A stretch of DNA of 64,000 nt from Paramecium octaurelia (GCA_905182995.1 CAJJDP010000016.1:680798-744797); one strand, 5' to 3'. Counted from the stretch's first letter, positions 24,502-37,177 are shown. Numbers and translations: made by a program. Notes: generated from the letters alone by a model not told the origin.

Positions 24502-25755
24502 ATGTTTAATAGTGTAAGAAGGTACTTGTTTAGCACAGGTTCTTTGTTTACTTGGGGCTAATCTAACGGGAGTTTGGGTTATGCAGTAGGAAGTCAACAA
24601 CAAGTGAAAGGAGTTTAGATGCCATAATTAGTCAATGGATTCAATAATAATGTAGCATAAGTCTAAATGGGTTAAAACCACTCAGCTTTAATCACAAGCG
24701 ATGGAGAGCTCTACACATGGGGAGCTGGTAATAGCGGCTAATTGGGACACAATAATGGTATTGATCTGATTGCAAATTAGATAAGGATTATAATACACCT
24801 CAATTGGTTGAATTCTTTACAAAGCATAATCTTAAAGTGAAATAAGTTGCACTGGGGGATTATCATACAGTTGCTTTAACTCAAGATGGAGATGTCTGGA
24901 CTTGGGGATATGGAGGCAAAGAGTAAAACTTCTTGATGGATTTATTATTTTTATAAGTCGGAGCCTTAGGTCATGGCGATTCGAAAAATAGATATACACC
25001 TACCCCAGTCAAGGCATTAAGATCACTCAAGAAAATCAAATACATCCAATCGGGATTGAGATTCACAAATGCCATCAATGAAAACAACGAGTTATATGTG
25101 TGGGGCAAAGGTGATTACGGTGTCTTTGGAGATGGAAATAATAAGTCTTTCAATATTCCATAAAGAAACGAGTTCTTTGAGGGTTACCTAAAGAAAGAAT
25201 TAAATCTTTCCATTCTTAAATTAAAGTCTTGCAATAATTATTCTGTGGCTTTGATGAGCGATGGAAATCTCTACGGATGGGGAAGCAATGATTTTGGACA
25301 AATGGGTATCAAGAATGAGATTGGAGTTGAAATTTACGAGACAGCCAATTTTCCAACATAGGTAGTGAGAGAAAAGTTTGGAGATAACAAGATTGTAGAT
25401 TTTGTTGTTGCAGAAGATCTCGTGGCAGTACTCCTAGATAATAATGAAGTCTATTGGTCTGGCAGCAAAGCGGAATATTCTCCAGTTAGGTAAATTCATA
25501 TTTAATTTATTCAGATTTCCTCTGCCTAGTGGAATTGGCAAAATCACCAATATAGGATGTTGTTATAGATGCATCGTTGTTGCAACAGAGGATGGAAAGC
25601 TTTATTACAGAAAGAAGTTCTTTGGGGATGGAGTTGAGGATCTTTCAACTGGAATTATCACCAACGATGTTGCTACTGTGTTTTAAAATCAAAATGCTAA
25701 AGTCCTTGAATTTGGAGGAGCATATCGTAATCGCTATGCCATTGTCTAAATTTGA
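24502..25755 (+). CDS. RCC1-repeat protein, probably mitochondrial
   Basis: Introns of 23 and 25 nt leave 402 codons. RCC1 blades are plain: LFTWGQSNGSLGYAVGS, ELYTWGAGNSGQLGHNN, DVWTWGYGG, ALGHGDSKNRYTPTPV and NLYGWGSNDFGQMG. The N-terminus MFNSVRRYLFSTGS looks like a mitochondrial presequence, as in RCC1L proteins of mitochondrial ribosome assembly (inference). An unusual 11-residue insert, QNFLMDLLFLQ, sits between WGYGGKE and VGALGHGD; it keeps the frame but breaks the blade. Confidence 0.87.
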
Positions 25756-25851
25756 TCCATTATTTTATTAATAATACAATAGATATTGTTAAAATGTAGA
25801 CATTTCTTCCAGATTGAAACTTTATAGTTGACAATAACTATATATAGAATT

Positions 25852-26109
25852 TCAAAATATCGTGTATTTCTCTTTTATTATTTATGCTCCGCAGTATGTA
25901 CAAAATATTCGTTTATCTCTGAATTTGTTTGTTGTCATTGCAATTAGACCAGGCACGATGAAACAGAGGAATAATAAGAAGTAACAAAGGTTGGTCATTT
26001 CACTTTTCGTATACAACTCTTCCCCCTCTGTGTCCTTATTACAAAACTTACAATAATAAAAGAGATTTCTCCTTAACATCCTATTTATTTTAATTTTATA
26101 TTTAATCAT
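25852..26109 (-). CDS. Small LITAF-like zinc-ribbon membrane protein
   Basis: The 85-residue protein has YYCKFCNKDTEG, a hydrophobic segment CYFLLFLCFIVPGLIAM and RIFCTYCGAQ: two CxxC knuckles flanking one membrane stretch. That is the layout of LITAF-domain proteins, which insert monotopically into endosomal membranes (family knowledge). It is intronless with TGA at 25852; a second Met at residue 11 is an alternative start. Identity rests on the CxxC-hydrophobic-CxxC pattern only. Confidence 0.7.
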
Positions 26110-26227
26110 CTTGATTATTTATTCAAGTAATAAACACTATCTTTAACAACAAGACAATAAATTAGTATTAAAGTTGTTTATAAATACGGGAATAATAAAT
26201 ATTAAAATTAACGAATTACTGTTAGTT

Positions 26228-27157
26228 ATGGATTTTGCATAAACCGAAGAAAGATATTAAAAATTAGAAAAAATAGGAGAAGGCACTTACGGACTAGTTT
26301 ATAAAGCAAGGGATAATCAAACTGGTGAAATCGTGGCTCTAAAAAAAATCAGAATGGATCATGAGGATGAAGGTGTTCCATCAACGGCGATTAGAGAAAT
26401 TTCATTATTGAAAGAGGTAATAATCAATTAAACATAATAGGTTCAACATCCAAACATTGTTCCCTTAAAAGACGTAGTTTATGACGAATCAAGATTATAT
26501 TTAATCTTTGATTTCGTAGATTTGGATCTGAAGAAATATATGGAAAGCGTGCCTTAGTTAGATAGAATGTAAGTGAAGAAGTTCATCTACCAAATGTTGC
26601 AAGCCCTGAATTATTGTCATCAAAACAGAGTCATTCACAGAGACCTAAAACCATAGAACATATTAGTAGATATCAAATAACAAAATACTTAAATTGCAGA
26701 CTTCGGATTAGCCAGAGCATTTGGTTTACCACTTAAAACCTATACTCACGAAGTCATTACCTTGTGGTACAGAGCCCCTGAGATTTTGCTAGGGTAACGA
26801 TAATACTCGACTCCAGTCGACATCTGGTCATTAGGATGCATCTTTGCTGAAATGGCTCAAAAGAGACCCTTATTTTGTGGAGATTCAGAAATCGATTAGT
26901 TATTTAAGATATTTAAGATTATGGGCACTCCTAAAGAATCTACTTGGCCTGGTGTCAGCACTTTACCAGACTTTAAAAGTACTTTCCCAAGATGGCCAAC
27001 TCCCACTAATTCGGCTGCTACTTTAGGCAAGGACATCAATAATTTATGTCCCTTGGGTTTAGATCTCCTTTCAAAGATGATTGTTTATGACCCTTATGCT
27101 AGAATCACTGCTGAGGAAGCCTTAAAACATGCTTATTTTGATGATTTAAATAACTGA
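26228..27157 (+). CDS. Cyclin-dependent kinase with PSTAIRE helix
   Basis: One 24-nt intron leaves 302 codons. The kinase has [12 protein letters not shown] with the inhibitory Thr/Tyr pair, VALKKIRMD, the cyclin-binding helix [34 protein letters not shown], the T-loop Thr in [15 protein letters not shown], and length 301, as in CDK1/CDK2. It would bind cyclins and drive cell-cycle steps (family knowledge). Assignment to one ciliate CDK subtype cannot be made by eye. The 24-nt intron interrupts the codons just after ISLLKE. Confidence 0.96.
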
Positions 27158-27348
27158 TATCACATTTATACTAAATTATAAACAATTAGATTTCAATTCT
27201 TTCAAATCCAATAAGTAGATTTAGTTTTTAGTCAAAATGCTAAATCAATATGATAATCATTTAGTTTCATACCTTTTCTTTTCTGGTTGAAATTTTCTAT
27301 TGCAGAAATTAGAAATTATGAAATAAATTTATTACACTTTTATAATAA

Positions 27349-28858
27349 ATGTTACCTAAAGAGACAATCATAGAAGTAAGTTATGTTGATTAAGTTGCTA
27401 GTAAGCTAAAATTATTATACTTCAGAAAAAGCCCAATTTAAATATTGAAAAGTTCATGAAATTGGATTTTAGTTTGCTTTGTTGGTAAACAGTAGTAATC
27501 AAGCTTACTATCCACTAATTCGAAGATGGCTTGAGTATTACTATTATTAACTAAAGGATAATATATTGGATCGTATATTACTTTGGTAGAAGGGAAAGCA
27601 AAACTGTAAAGAATATAGATTGAAAATCAATAAGTAATATAAGAATTAGAACTTTTGACAGATTAACCATTCTATTATGGTCTAGAGTATTTGGCAAACG
27701 ATAAGGAATTTTATTAGATCTTGGCATAGTCTCATTGTACTCTAACCATAATTAAGGATGTTCGTATACAATAGATAATAAGTATAGTAAATTTTATTTA
27801 ATCAAGAAAATTATTATAGTTTATGCGAATATTAAGTGCTAGAATCCTTGAGCAAAGTTTATTTTTTGTAACAAGAACCATCAGTTCTTATATCAATGCT
27901 GATCCATGAATCATCTCGAATAAAATTATAAAAGGCACAACCAGTATACAAAATTGGTGACTCTGTAAAAGGATTCTATTTGGTACTAGAAGGGGAGATA
28001 TGCCTTAAGAAATTAGTAGAAATGCAGACACAATCCCAGGATGAAATATCAAATTCAAAAAAGTCTCGAAAGAAATTAGTCATTCAAAATATTCTATCCA
28101 AGGATCAATAATTTGGGGAAATGGAATTGTTTACCAGAGTCACCCATAGAAATGAATTAGCGGAATGCTATTCATTGGAATGCGATCTTTTATTTGTGCC
28201 AACTCATTCATTAGTGGAAGCATATTAAACTAAATTATAAGATCCTCATTTCTCATTAGAAAAGCTGTTTGAGCAATTTCAAGAATACATCAACTTAAAG
28301 AATTCCAAGTAGAGTGAAGCAATAACTAAATACATTCAAGTTAATAAACCTCGAGTTCCACCGAAACCAGAAATGAAACCCACTTATCCTTTATTTATGA
28401 ATTTACAACCGATTCAAAATTTAAAGAACCCAGCTGAAAAAGCTTAACCTTCTCTTTAAATAATAAGAACTAGTTCAATGTACACATAATCTTAATCTCA
28501 AATAAAGAAGGTAAATAAATAACCTGAAAGTGTTTTTGTTAACTATTCATTGGCTAAATTAAATAGACAGGATGGGTTGATGACTGTATCTTAATATATT
28601 GAAAACATCAAATTACAATAAAGTGGCAAGTCTGGAATAAGTGCTTATTAATAAAAGAAAAAGCTAAAATAGAATGCGTTATCAGTGGTCACTGAAGATC
28701 AATAAAAATTAATAGACTATGTGAGACAATTGACTCCATTGTATATATCGAAAAAAAGGAATAGTGTTGGCCTGAGAAAAAGTCTACCTACTTCAATTTA
28801 TTAATCTGCAGGCAAACAAAGTTACATGATGTTAAAACCAGATTTTAGTAAGATATGA
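27349..28858 (+). CDS. Cyclic-nucleotide-binding domain protein
   Basis: Three introns (about 26, 22 and 25 nt) leave 479 codons. A CNB domain is seen in QPVYKIGDSVKGFYLVLEGE followed by FGEMELFTRVTHRNELAEC. An earlier degenerate CNB-like domain contains YIGSYITLVEGKAKLQ. The C-terminal third is basic, Gln- and Ser-rich, ending SYMMLKPDFSKI. No kinase or channel part is present, so it may be a free-standing cAMP/cGMP sensor. The first domain lacks clear phosphate-binding residues. Confidence 0.8.
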
Positions 28859-28890
28859 ATTCAATATATATATAATAATATTCATAATGG

Positions 28891-29868
28891 TCACAAAGTT
28901 TCTAAGGGTAATCCATGTTACCTCTCTAGGTAATCCATTATGGGAGTTGTAAGTAGGGCTTAAAATAAGAATTAGCAAAATCTCATTTGCCAACCAGCAT
29001 AAAAGCCAGATATGCCTTTCTCTTGATAGACTTTTTTAAATGCATTCCAAATAGTGAGATTTTTAAATTACTGATTGTTTTCCATCTAAAATTAGGTTTT
29101 TATTGCATCGAAAGGTTGAACTATTAGGATGTTTGGAATAGCAGTTAGAACAGAGCAAAATATAATTTGCTCAATTCTAAGTTGGGATTAAGGATGTTGT
29201 TTAAAGTAATATCTTACTTTATGATCCCAATATAAATAATTTGTCCAAGAAACAACTTATTTCAGCATCATTATTTCCATCCCTGTGAATAGATCTCTGG
29301 TAAATCCCTTCAAACCTCCGTCATGCTACCACATATACTTGAGAACTAACTCATAAATGATCGTCCTACCAGATTTTGACTCAGTTTGAGTCATCAATTA
29401 ACATTTCACTCTTTCGAATGGACAGGTTATAAAGGATTCAAACAATGCAATTGTTACTCCTGTTAAAGCTTTATGCAAAGTTGGAGCTCTGTCCATAATT
29501 GGCTGAGGTAGTTACTCCTTAAAGAATTTTGGTATGAAGATCATCATTGGCCATCTAGATATTGTTTACAATTTGAACCTATAATACTATTTAAATATTT
29601 AAATAGTGATTTGCGAAGAGAACCCAGCAAATATGCCACGAAAGATTCCATTCCTTCTGTAACTCTCGAGAAACAACTGCTTTCAAGATTGAATTCATAC
29701 CTATCTGAAACTATTATTCTATTATGCTTGGATTAGAGTCTTAAAGCGATCAAAAATATGATCCATTGGTAAACCTATGACAGCACGTGACATCCCCACT
29801 AGTTAAGTTTCAAACACGGGCTTTAAAATTTCTTTGCCTTTGTAAATCCATTATGTTGTTTCAGACAT
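28891..29868 (-). CDS. Divergent mitochondrial carrier family protein
   Basis: One 21-nt intron leaves 319 codons. The three-repeat carrier plan is recognisable: GLPMDHIFDRFKTLIQ, then NGIFRGIFAGFSSQ; TCPFERVKCQLMTQTES with GGLKGFTRDLFTG; and VQPFDAIKTQFQME with KGISGFYAGWQMRF. The PxD/ExxK/R signatures are partly altered (PMDHIFDR, PFERVK, PFDAIK), so the substrate cannot be named. It would act in the mitochondrial inner membrane. Confidence 0.88.
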
Positions 29869-30017
29869 ATTATTTACATCATTTAATCCCATTAAAATTA
29901 CAGCATAAGTTCATCGAAGTGCGCACTAAATCTGTTAATCATGAAAGAACTAATAAATTAAATGTAAATTATGATGCAATATTTTAATTACAAATTATAT
30001 TATTATAATTATAAATT

Positions 30018-30945
30018 ATGGGCAAAAATATTGAATAAGAAGAATTGGAAAACAATAAGACAAAAGAGCAGGTTTTAACAATCAAAAAGAACAGAATCAC
30101 TAAAATTGCCAAATCCATAAGAAAACTTGTTGTTTTAGACTAAAAACAAATCAAAAAGGCAATAAATGCTTTATTGAAATACAGAGAATCCACTGCCACT
30201 GACAACATCCTAGACATTAAAGATGATTTTATCTATCTAGAAATTGTATTAAACAAACTGCCAATCAATTATTCATTGAGACCTGTTTAGATGTAAAACC
30301 TATGATCTATTTCAATTAGTAAATTACCAAATGCCATCTACAATTAGGAGATGAATTCCAAATTTTGTATAATCAGTACAAATCCCCAAAGATAATTCAA
30401 AGACTAAATTTCTGATTTCGATATACCACTGATCTAAAAAGTAATTGGTTATGGTAAATTGAATAAAAAATATCCAACTTATACAGACAAAAGAAAGCTC
30501 TTTTATGAATACGATTAATTCTTTTGTGATCAAAGAATATATGGAAATCTAGCAAAGGGATTAGGAAAGGTCTTCTATTACAGAAAAAAGTAATTGAATT
30601 TCCATATTTAGAATACCATTTCCCATCAATTGCGAGAACATCACCTAAGAAACATTGAATGATTTATCCAACTACACTTATTTTATCTAAGGAAACGGCC
30701 CTGTATAGTAAATAAACATAATATATGTTAGTACTCTTAAAATTGGCAGAGTTGCATAGACTCCAGATTAAATCACATAAAATGTTTTGGCAGCTGCTTA
30801 TGAAGTCTTACCTTAAATTTTATAAGAAAAAGGAATGAGCTTAAGTTGCTTAAGATAATTAAATGTCAAGTTGTCAAGTTCAATATCCTTGCCATTCTTT
30901 TCAAGACTTAGTGTTAGAGAGATAGAAGCATGGAAAAATCAATGA
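30018..30945 (+). CDS. Ribosomal L1-domain protein, Utp30/RSL1D1 type
   Basis: Three introns (27, 22 and 24 nt) leave 285 codons. The N-terminus has DQKQIKKAINALLKYREST and FIYLEIVLNKLPINYSLRP, typical of the L1-like nucleolar proteins Utp30, Cic1 and RSL1D1, and later KLFYEYDQFFCDQRIYGNLA and FFSRLSVREIEAW. Such proteins act in ribosome assembly (family knowledge). It begins MGKNIEQEE. The start is 149 bp from the divergent carrier gene. Confidence 0.82.
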
Positions 30946-30959
30946 TAATTTTTTTATTT

Positions 30960-31783
30960 ATGTTAAATAAACATTAAGTATATTTAGGAGATAAACAAGA
31001 GGTTAACAAGGAAATCTAAAAACTATCTCAATCATCAAAGGCATAATAATTAGTTTCATCTAATTTAATAGAGGATCCATCATTATATGATTATGATGGA
31101 TTTGTCTCAAAAAAGAACAAAAGCGAAAAAGCAATTGTTATACAAAAGCAGACTGAAGACAAAAAATAAAAGCAGCCACAATTCTTAAATTCTATACTTG
31201 AATAATCAAAAAGAAGAGAATTTGAAAGAGAGGCAATAAAATCTAGAATGAATGCTAAAGAAGTTATTAAATCAGGAAAAGAAGTCTACATTTCTGAATC
31301 GTATTAAATTATGTTATTCTTAGATTTAAAAAGCAACATGAACAAATTAAGAGATTTGAGCAAATTGAATAAATTTAAGAGAAAATAAATGATGAAAGTA
31401 GGAAGAGAAGCAACCTAGGAATTTACAAATCTCTGTATGAAAGTGAAACTTAAAAGGGATAACACTCAAAAACATAGGAAGCCTAAGTTGATTCGTATAA
31501 GATAATAGAGAATATTTTAATAGGGAATGAGAAATAGAAAAATAATTCTTAAGCTATTGCTAAGCAATAAGAAGATCTGTAAGACAAGTCAGAAAAAGAA
31601 GAGATATAGGAAAACAAGGAACCCATCAATAATGAATTGAAAAATGCTCAAATTTCTAAGTCTAGATCAAGATCCAGATCAAAATCAATTAAAGAGTCAA
31701 AGCAATAAGAAAATGAGGCTTTGACAAAAGAGGATAAACTCAAATAATACAAGGAACGTTACTTATAAAGAAAATAATTATGA
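30960..31783 (+). CDS. NSRP1-like nuclear speckle splicing regulator
   Basis: One 23-nt intron leaves 267 codons. The NSRP1 N-terminal signature is visible in EDPSLYDYDGFVSKKN and NSILEQSKRREFEREAIKSR followed by GKEVYISESFKKQHEQIKRF. Near the C-terminus is an RS stretch, SKSRSRSRSKSIKESKQ. NSRP1 family proteins are coiled-coil speckle factors affecting alternative splicing (family knowledge). It lies 14 bp downstream of the L1-domain gene on the same strand. Confidence 0.8.
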
Positions 31784-31820
31784 GATTTACATATATAAAT
31801 TTAATTTATTAAATATAGTG

Positions 31821-32163
31821 ATGTCTTAATAGCAAGATCAGCCAAGTGCTAAGAAACGTATCAGAAGATGTACAAAACATGATCAAGATCCACGACCATA
31901 TAAATGTGGTTGTGGACGTGGCTATTATAGTTATCCAGCATTATATACTCACTTGAAGTATTTAATTTTTCGATGTCAGAATTAAACATGAAGGCCAACC
32001 TCCTACTGGCACATAGATACCAAGTGATAAGCATTATGGTAGTAGAGGAAGACCGAGAGAAAAGAATACAAAATGTGATGAAGAAAGCAAGCATCAAGTG
32101 TTTATTGATGAAGAAAAAAGGGAAGATAATAAGAAGGATGAAAAAATTACACCAAATTAATGA
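31821..32163 (+). CDS. Small C2H2-like zinc finger protein, possibly truncated
   Basis: One 22-nt intron inside the finger leaves 107 codons. The finger is YKCGCGRGYYSYPALYTHLK followed by IKHEG, with CxC and HxxxH-type ligands. An AT-hook-like GSRGRPREK follows, then a short acidic/basic tail ending DEKITPNQ. Downstream DNA to 32640 contains further coding-like fragments, so this may be the surviving front of a longer gene. Nucleic-acid binding is inferred. Confidence 0.75.
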
Positions 32164-32289
32164 AATCTGAAGAGAGCATTGGACTTTTTTCTTTATTAAT
32201 AATTTATATCTAATACTTAAAATTACTGCTTTCTACCGGAGAATTTTCATCAAATTCAATCACTTTCAGCACGCTGAACATTAAAAAAT

Positions 32290-32660
32290 TACTTATTATG
32301 TTGAATTTAGATTACCTATAAAATTTGTAAGCTAAAGCACAGAAAATCTAAAACCCATACACCTGGAGGAGTGAAATTTAATATAATAGACATATAACAT
32401 TTTTATAAAGACGCTATCATTGGATTAGAAAAGAATAAAAAAGAACTTTGGCAGAACCCTTTATAATGAGGTGAATGTAAATTTACAAAGTTCCTTAGAA
32501 AGTATCAAAGTTAATTGTTGAAGAAAAGAGGAGGAGTTACTAAAGGTCATGCTGCGTAATTTTACATAGTGTATGACTTAAGGGGAGATAATTGTGATGC
32601 TATAAAGTTGCTTAATGAGGTATATATTCATTTGACAGTAATTCTTCACAGTTCATTTTA
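32290..32660 (+). pseudogene. Coding relics downstream of the zinc-finger gene
   Basis: Two coding-like fragments in different frames occur here: KHRKSKTHTPGGVKFNIID with FYKDAIIGLEKNKKELW, then KFLRKYQSQLLKKRGG with GHAAQFYIVYDLRGDNCDAI. A TGA and a frame change separate them, only partly explained by a possible 20-nt intron. They could be the decayed 3' half of the zinc-finger gene. The remainder up to 33137 is AT-rich with no visible gene. Confidence 0.4.
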
Positions 32661-33137
32661 GAGGAAAATATGAATTTAGCCAATTAAATAAAATTAAATG
32701 ATTTTTACTTAAGAAAATTATCAATAAAGTGCGGATGGATTTTAATTAAACAGAATATGAATATGGAAGCGAAGTATTGAGAAAAGATCTTAAAACATCA
32801 AAAACAATATAGAATTATTCATATCAACAAGAATTTAGATTTTTATTGATTCCTTTGAAGCAATTATACTTTTAACTTATTTCTTATAGTTCTTAATGAT
32901 TTATAATTTAAATCTCTAAAAATTTTGGCTAAATGATTTCGTTCGGTTTTCCTCATATTGAATAATGGAAATCATTAATTTTCTGTCAAAATTATTTAAG
33001 TTTATACGTTAAAATGCTCTTTATTTATATTTAAAGCAACAATCTTATCATAATTTCTACCTAACCTCTGATTTATACAATCTTAAGTTTAAGTGTATTT
33101 GCACAAATACCTATAATTAATCAATTTATTTATTAAT

Positions 33138-34462
33138 ATGAATTAATCTGATGAGGCTGAGGTAATTTCAAATATTATTAGAGATAACTCTTTAAGTGTG
33201 TGATCCAAAGATAATTTCAGGAATAAATAAATACATCGTTTACACTATAAAAGGAATGGATAAAAATGGATAATTTGACATTTAGAGAAGATTTAGCGAC
33301 TTTAAGACTATTAGATAATTTCTTTTGACTAAATGGCCCGGGTGCTATATACCACCTGTTCCACCAAAAAAAGCGTTTGTATTAGATTATTTCAAAACTC
33401 TTTAGGGTAATATGGAATAGTAATTTATTGATGAGAGAAGGGAGATGTTAGAAGATTTTTTAAAGAGAATAGCAACTCTTAAGTTTTTATGGTATTCAGA
33501 AGAGTTTTAAATTTTCTTGAAAACTCCTGGCGAGATTGAAAAAGTAATTTTTGACCTCATAAAAGGCTTTGTTATCTATTCCTAAAGTAACAAATGATGA
33601 GATTATCAATAAATATCAAGATACATTTTCAGAATTATCAGGAGTAAACTATAAATAATTAATCTTGTTAGAGGGAAATTAATAGAGAGATTATTTAGAA
33701 AATAAATGATTTTAAAGCATTCATTAAAAAAGTCTAGCCAATGGTCTAAAATTTTAAGTAAATTGCAAAAAATATCGCAGAAGCCAAACAATCTCATTAA
33801 ATCATTTTAATTGATTTCATAATAAGAGGTATTCCTTAATATGAAAATACTCTTTTATTGGAATACGTAGAATAAAAAGAAAAACTTCCTTTTACTAATA
33901 TAATATAAAATGAAGAAGTTAAAGAGTTGATCGATTAATATGTAATTTTTGTGGTATATTTTAGTGTGAATTATTAAAGGATCCTAAGTTGAATCAACTA
34001 TATTAAGAAGTAAGAAAGGAAGGAAAATAGTTGAAGGTAATTTAAGTATAATAAACAAAGGCGTTTCTGGAAACATTTTCAGAACGAGAGAAGTATGAGT
34101 ATTAAAAGGCAAATGCAGAATCGCGTTAAAAAGAACTAGAGTTGGCATTATAAGAGGTTTTAGCTGGCAAGACTACTATCAGAACCTTATTTAGCAAAGG
34201 GAAAAAGGATGACAATATTGCTAAGCTATAATATCAAATTACTGAGGTAGGAAAGGAAATAGAAAGTTATCAATTCATTTGTGACATCCTTACTGTACTA
34301 GTTGGGTATGTAGAGATTGATAAGTTTAAAGTTGAAAAGTAGTATCAATATTATAGCATGATAAAGAATATTATTTCTTATTAAAGCAGGTTTTCAGAAA
34401 TTGAGGAAAAGTTATGGAGCAAAGTATTGGAAAGTGAATATCTGTAATAATAATAATAATGA
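33138..34462 (+). CDS. PX-domain sorting nexin with C-terminal BAR-like region
   Basis: Four introns (22, 22, 28 and 23 nt) leave 410 codons. The PX domain covers about residues 9-125: DIQRRFSDFKTIRQFLL, PGCYIPPVPPKKAF and LEDFLKRIATLKFLWYSEEF. The remaining 270 residues are helical coiled coil (LIKFKVEKQYQYYSM-like heptads), consistent with a BAR domain. SNX-BAR proteins bind PI3P on endosomes and tubulate membrane (family knowledge). The gene ends in several CAA-equivalent TAA codons then TGA, 5 bp from the convergent gene. Confidence 0.88.
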
Positions 34463-34467
34463 CATAA

Positions 34468-35487
34468 TCACATTTATTATTAGCCTATTAGGCGATATGA
34501 CTATTATTTTATTGTTTCTAAACGTAAGGAGCTTTCCTAATACATTTATTATGTGACTTTGATTCTTTCTAGTAATTATTGCTCTAATTTTTCTAATTAT
34601 TCTAATTCATCTTGTTTCGACATTGTGGCTTGGAATTCGTCTTCGACTTTTTTTTGATAATTTTTCTAAGCAAAAACTTATTTATCTAGCAAAAACTTTT
34701 ATATTTTCTCTGTTTAGATTTATTCCATTTTTTTGATTCTTTAATAAGATCTCTAATTTTCAGCTTCTACTTGTCTTATAGTTCTATGGAAGTCTTATTA
34801 GATTCTGGTTTTAAATTCTCTAGTCTAAAGAATCCTCTATTAAACACTTAAAATAGATTTGTATAATACATTTTTCCTTATCTCCCTTTGCTTTAATCTA
34901 TAATTTATAAATGTAATTCTCTTTGCTTTTATATCTCTATTTTTCTTTTTTCAATTTGCTCTCTCTATATGCGAGCATACCTATCCTTTTGAGTCTCCTT
35001 TTCAAATTTGTTTTATTTACAAATGATGATTTTTTGTGTATTTTTTTCAAGGCTTTTAGTCTGATTATAAAAATTAGTTTACTTTCAAAATGTTTCTTTG
35101 TTCAGTTAGTTGCAATAACTGAACTCTAGCACGTATTTTTTATATGTTATCATCTAACAATTTATTTGTTTAATGAACTTCTGGATATCTTTAATTTATT
35201 AATTCTGCATTTAACTCATAAAGTTCTGATTATTTCTATTCATTAATATTATTTTAATAATTTTGGATCATAGAATTTGCCCAATCAATTTGGCTTTTAA
35301 CTCCTGAATCAACTTCTTTATATTCATCTGAATTAGTAACTTACTCAAATATTTTTAACAAATATTCTTGTTGTCCATCCTCTAATTACTATTCGATTGT
35401 GTTTAGATTAACTAAGATTTGTAAACCGCTTTATTCATGGTCCAAAAATTAAAATCTTTGGTCTTAACCTTTGCAAATAAGAATCAT
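34468..35487 (-). CDS. Unrecognised 324-residue coiled-coil protein
   Basis: Two introns (22 and 23 nt) leave exactly 325 codons. The start is MILICKGQDQRFQFLDHEQ, the middle has KSQIDWANSMIQNYQNN and a long basic/acidic coiled coil (QKDRYARIQREQIEKRKIE), and the end reads RLETIKQQSYRLIGQQQM. There is no signal or membrane segment. It could be a ciliary or basal-body protein, but no family is recognised. Confidence 0.75.
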
Positions 35488-35678
35488 TATTTTAATATAA
35501 ATAATACACAATAAATATTTTGATGGTAAAGTATTTATCAAATTTCAATAATTGAGCATATGAAATCAAAATTCTTTAGAGTTTCATTTAATTAAAAACT
35601 TATAGTTGTTTGCTTGAAGTAATATATCCTAGAAATAATCATAAATTCTTGAATAATAAATATTAAGTAATAATATTG

Positions 35679-37177
35679 ATGGGAAGTGATAATTCAAAGG
35701 CTAAAGCTTAAAAAAAATAAAATCCTCCTTAAAATTCTGCTCCAAAGCCTCCTCCAAAGAAAAAAACACAAGAGGAGAATGTATGAAATATTATTTATGC
35801 TACAGAATTGGATGTATGATTTGATTTTACAATATTTGGCATCGCCTGTCTGGAGAAACCCAATATCAGACTTTCTGGATGAGCATTGTATCATTTTTGA
35901 TGATGAAGAAGAGAACAAAATTGTTTACCAAGAAATTCATAAAGTACTAATGTATAAAAAGAAAAATAGAAATTCAAAAATATGATTGAAGCTATGATGG
36001 AATAGTTAATGTAGGATATTGGCGTTGATGATGAAGAATACTTGAGAAAAGTAATAGAGATTGGATTGAAAAATAAAAAACATAGAAAGTATTTTGAATA
36101 GCTGCTGGTTGTTGAAAATTTCTTAGTTTTCAAGAAATTAATGTTAAAGAGAAATAAGGAGTTAGAATATGAAGCATTGAAAGAGTTATAAAAAATTGAT
36201 GTAAAGATATATCACTAAAATTTTTAAGGGAGGAAAAAATCTTGAAATGGATCTCAAGGTTAAATAAGCTGAATTGGAAAAAGAGAGAATGGAAATAGAG
36301 CATGCTGTTGCCATGTCCATCGCTGTAGAATAAGAAAAGAGCAAACTTTAAATTCAAGAAGAGGAAGAACTTTAAGAAGCAATTAAAATGAGTTAAAAAT
36401 TATTTGAACAATAATGTATTTAATTCGCAGCTTTATATAGAATCTGAATTATTGAAAAGTAATATGGAATAGCAAAAGTAATTGCACCAGTAGCCTTAAG
36501 CCTCTTAATAATAATAACCAATAGTACCAGATCAAAAGGTGGAATCTATTTTGATATTTGAAGATGATGGATTACCAGATAAGAATCCATCAAATGTTGT
36601 TGAATAATAATAGTAACAAGTAGAAGTGAAAAACGAACCAAAATAATAAAGAGTTAGAGAACCTCTGCCTTAGATTGTTTAAGAAAAAAAAGAAGTACTG
36701 AGTTTGGCTTAGGAGAGAGAAGCATTGATGAATCAGGGAAATCAATTAAAAGAGAACCTCAAAGAAATAGTATGATAAATTATCAAGTATTTTAGGAAGA
36801 AACGTTTAAACAAAATATGAAGAATTAATAAGACTAAGAGACCTTGGAATAAAGGAAATTAAGATTGTAATAATAAAGAGAACTAATCAAATAAAAGAAA
36901 ATGAAAGAAAGAAAAGATGAAATTGAGTAATACAAAGCTGTAATTTTAATATCTAAAATAAGGGTTCTGAATAAGATAAACCAGCCTAAGATTTGCACGA
37001 TAAAGAAAAAGGACCTCTTGTTGTTGATATGGTTAATATATACATTTATGATAGAATGATTTTGTGGCTGATTAAAAGCGAGCATAAGAACTTGAACTTA
37101 AAAAACAAGAGTTACGAAAGAGAGCAGAACTATTACGAAAGATTAAATAAGACGCATAATAATAAGAACAAAATTGA
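35679..37177 (+). CDS. CFAP36: CFAP36 (BART-like domain ciliary protein)
   Basis: Seven introns of 23-28 nt leave exactly 441 codons. After a Lys/Pro-rich start comes the BART-like domain: PVWRNPISDFLDEHCIIFDD, EEENKIVYQEIHKKFKNMI and LLVVENFLVFKKLMLKRN. The middle is Gln-rich, and the end matches the CFAP36 C-terminus, QKRAQELELKKQELRKRAEL. CFAP36 associates with cilia and ARL3-type GTPases through its BART-like domain (family knowledge). The start MGSDNSK could be myristoylated. Confidence 0.92.

Noticed and set aside
35694..36357. Ser/Phe-rich frames on the minus strand
   Set aside because: Shadows of the CFAP36 exons, whose seven introns give a perfect codon count on the plus strand.
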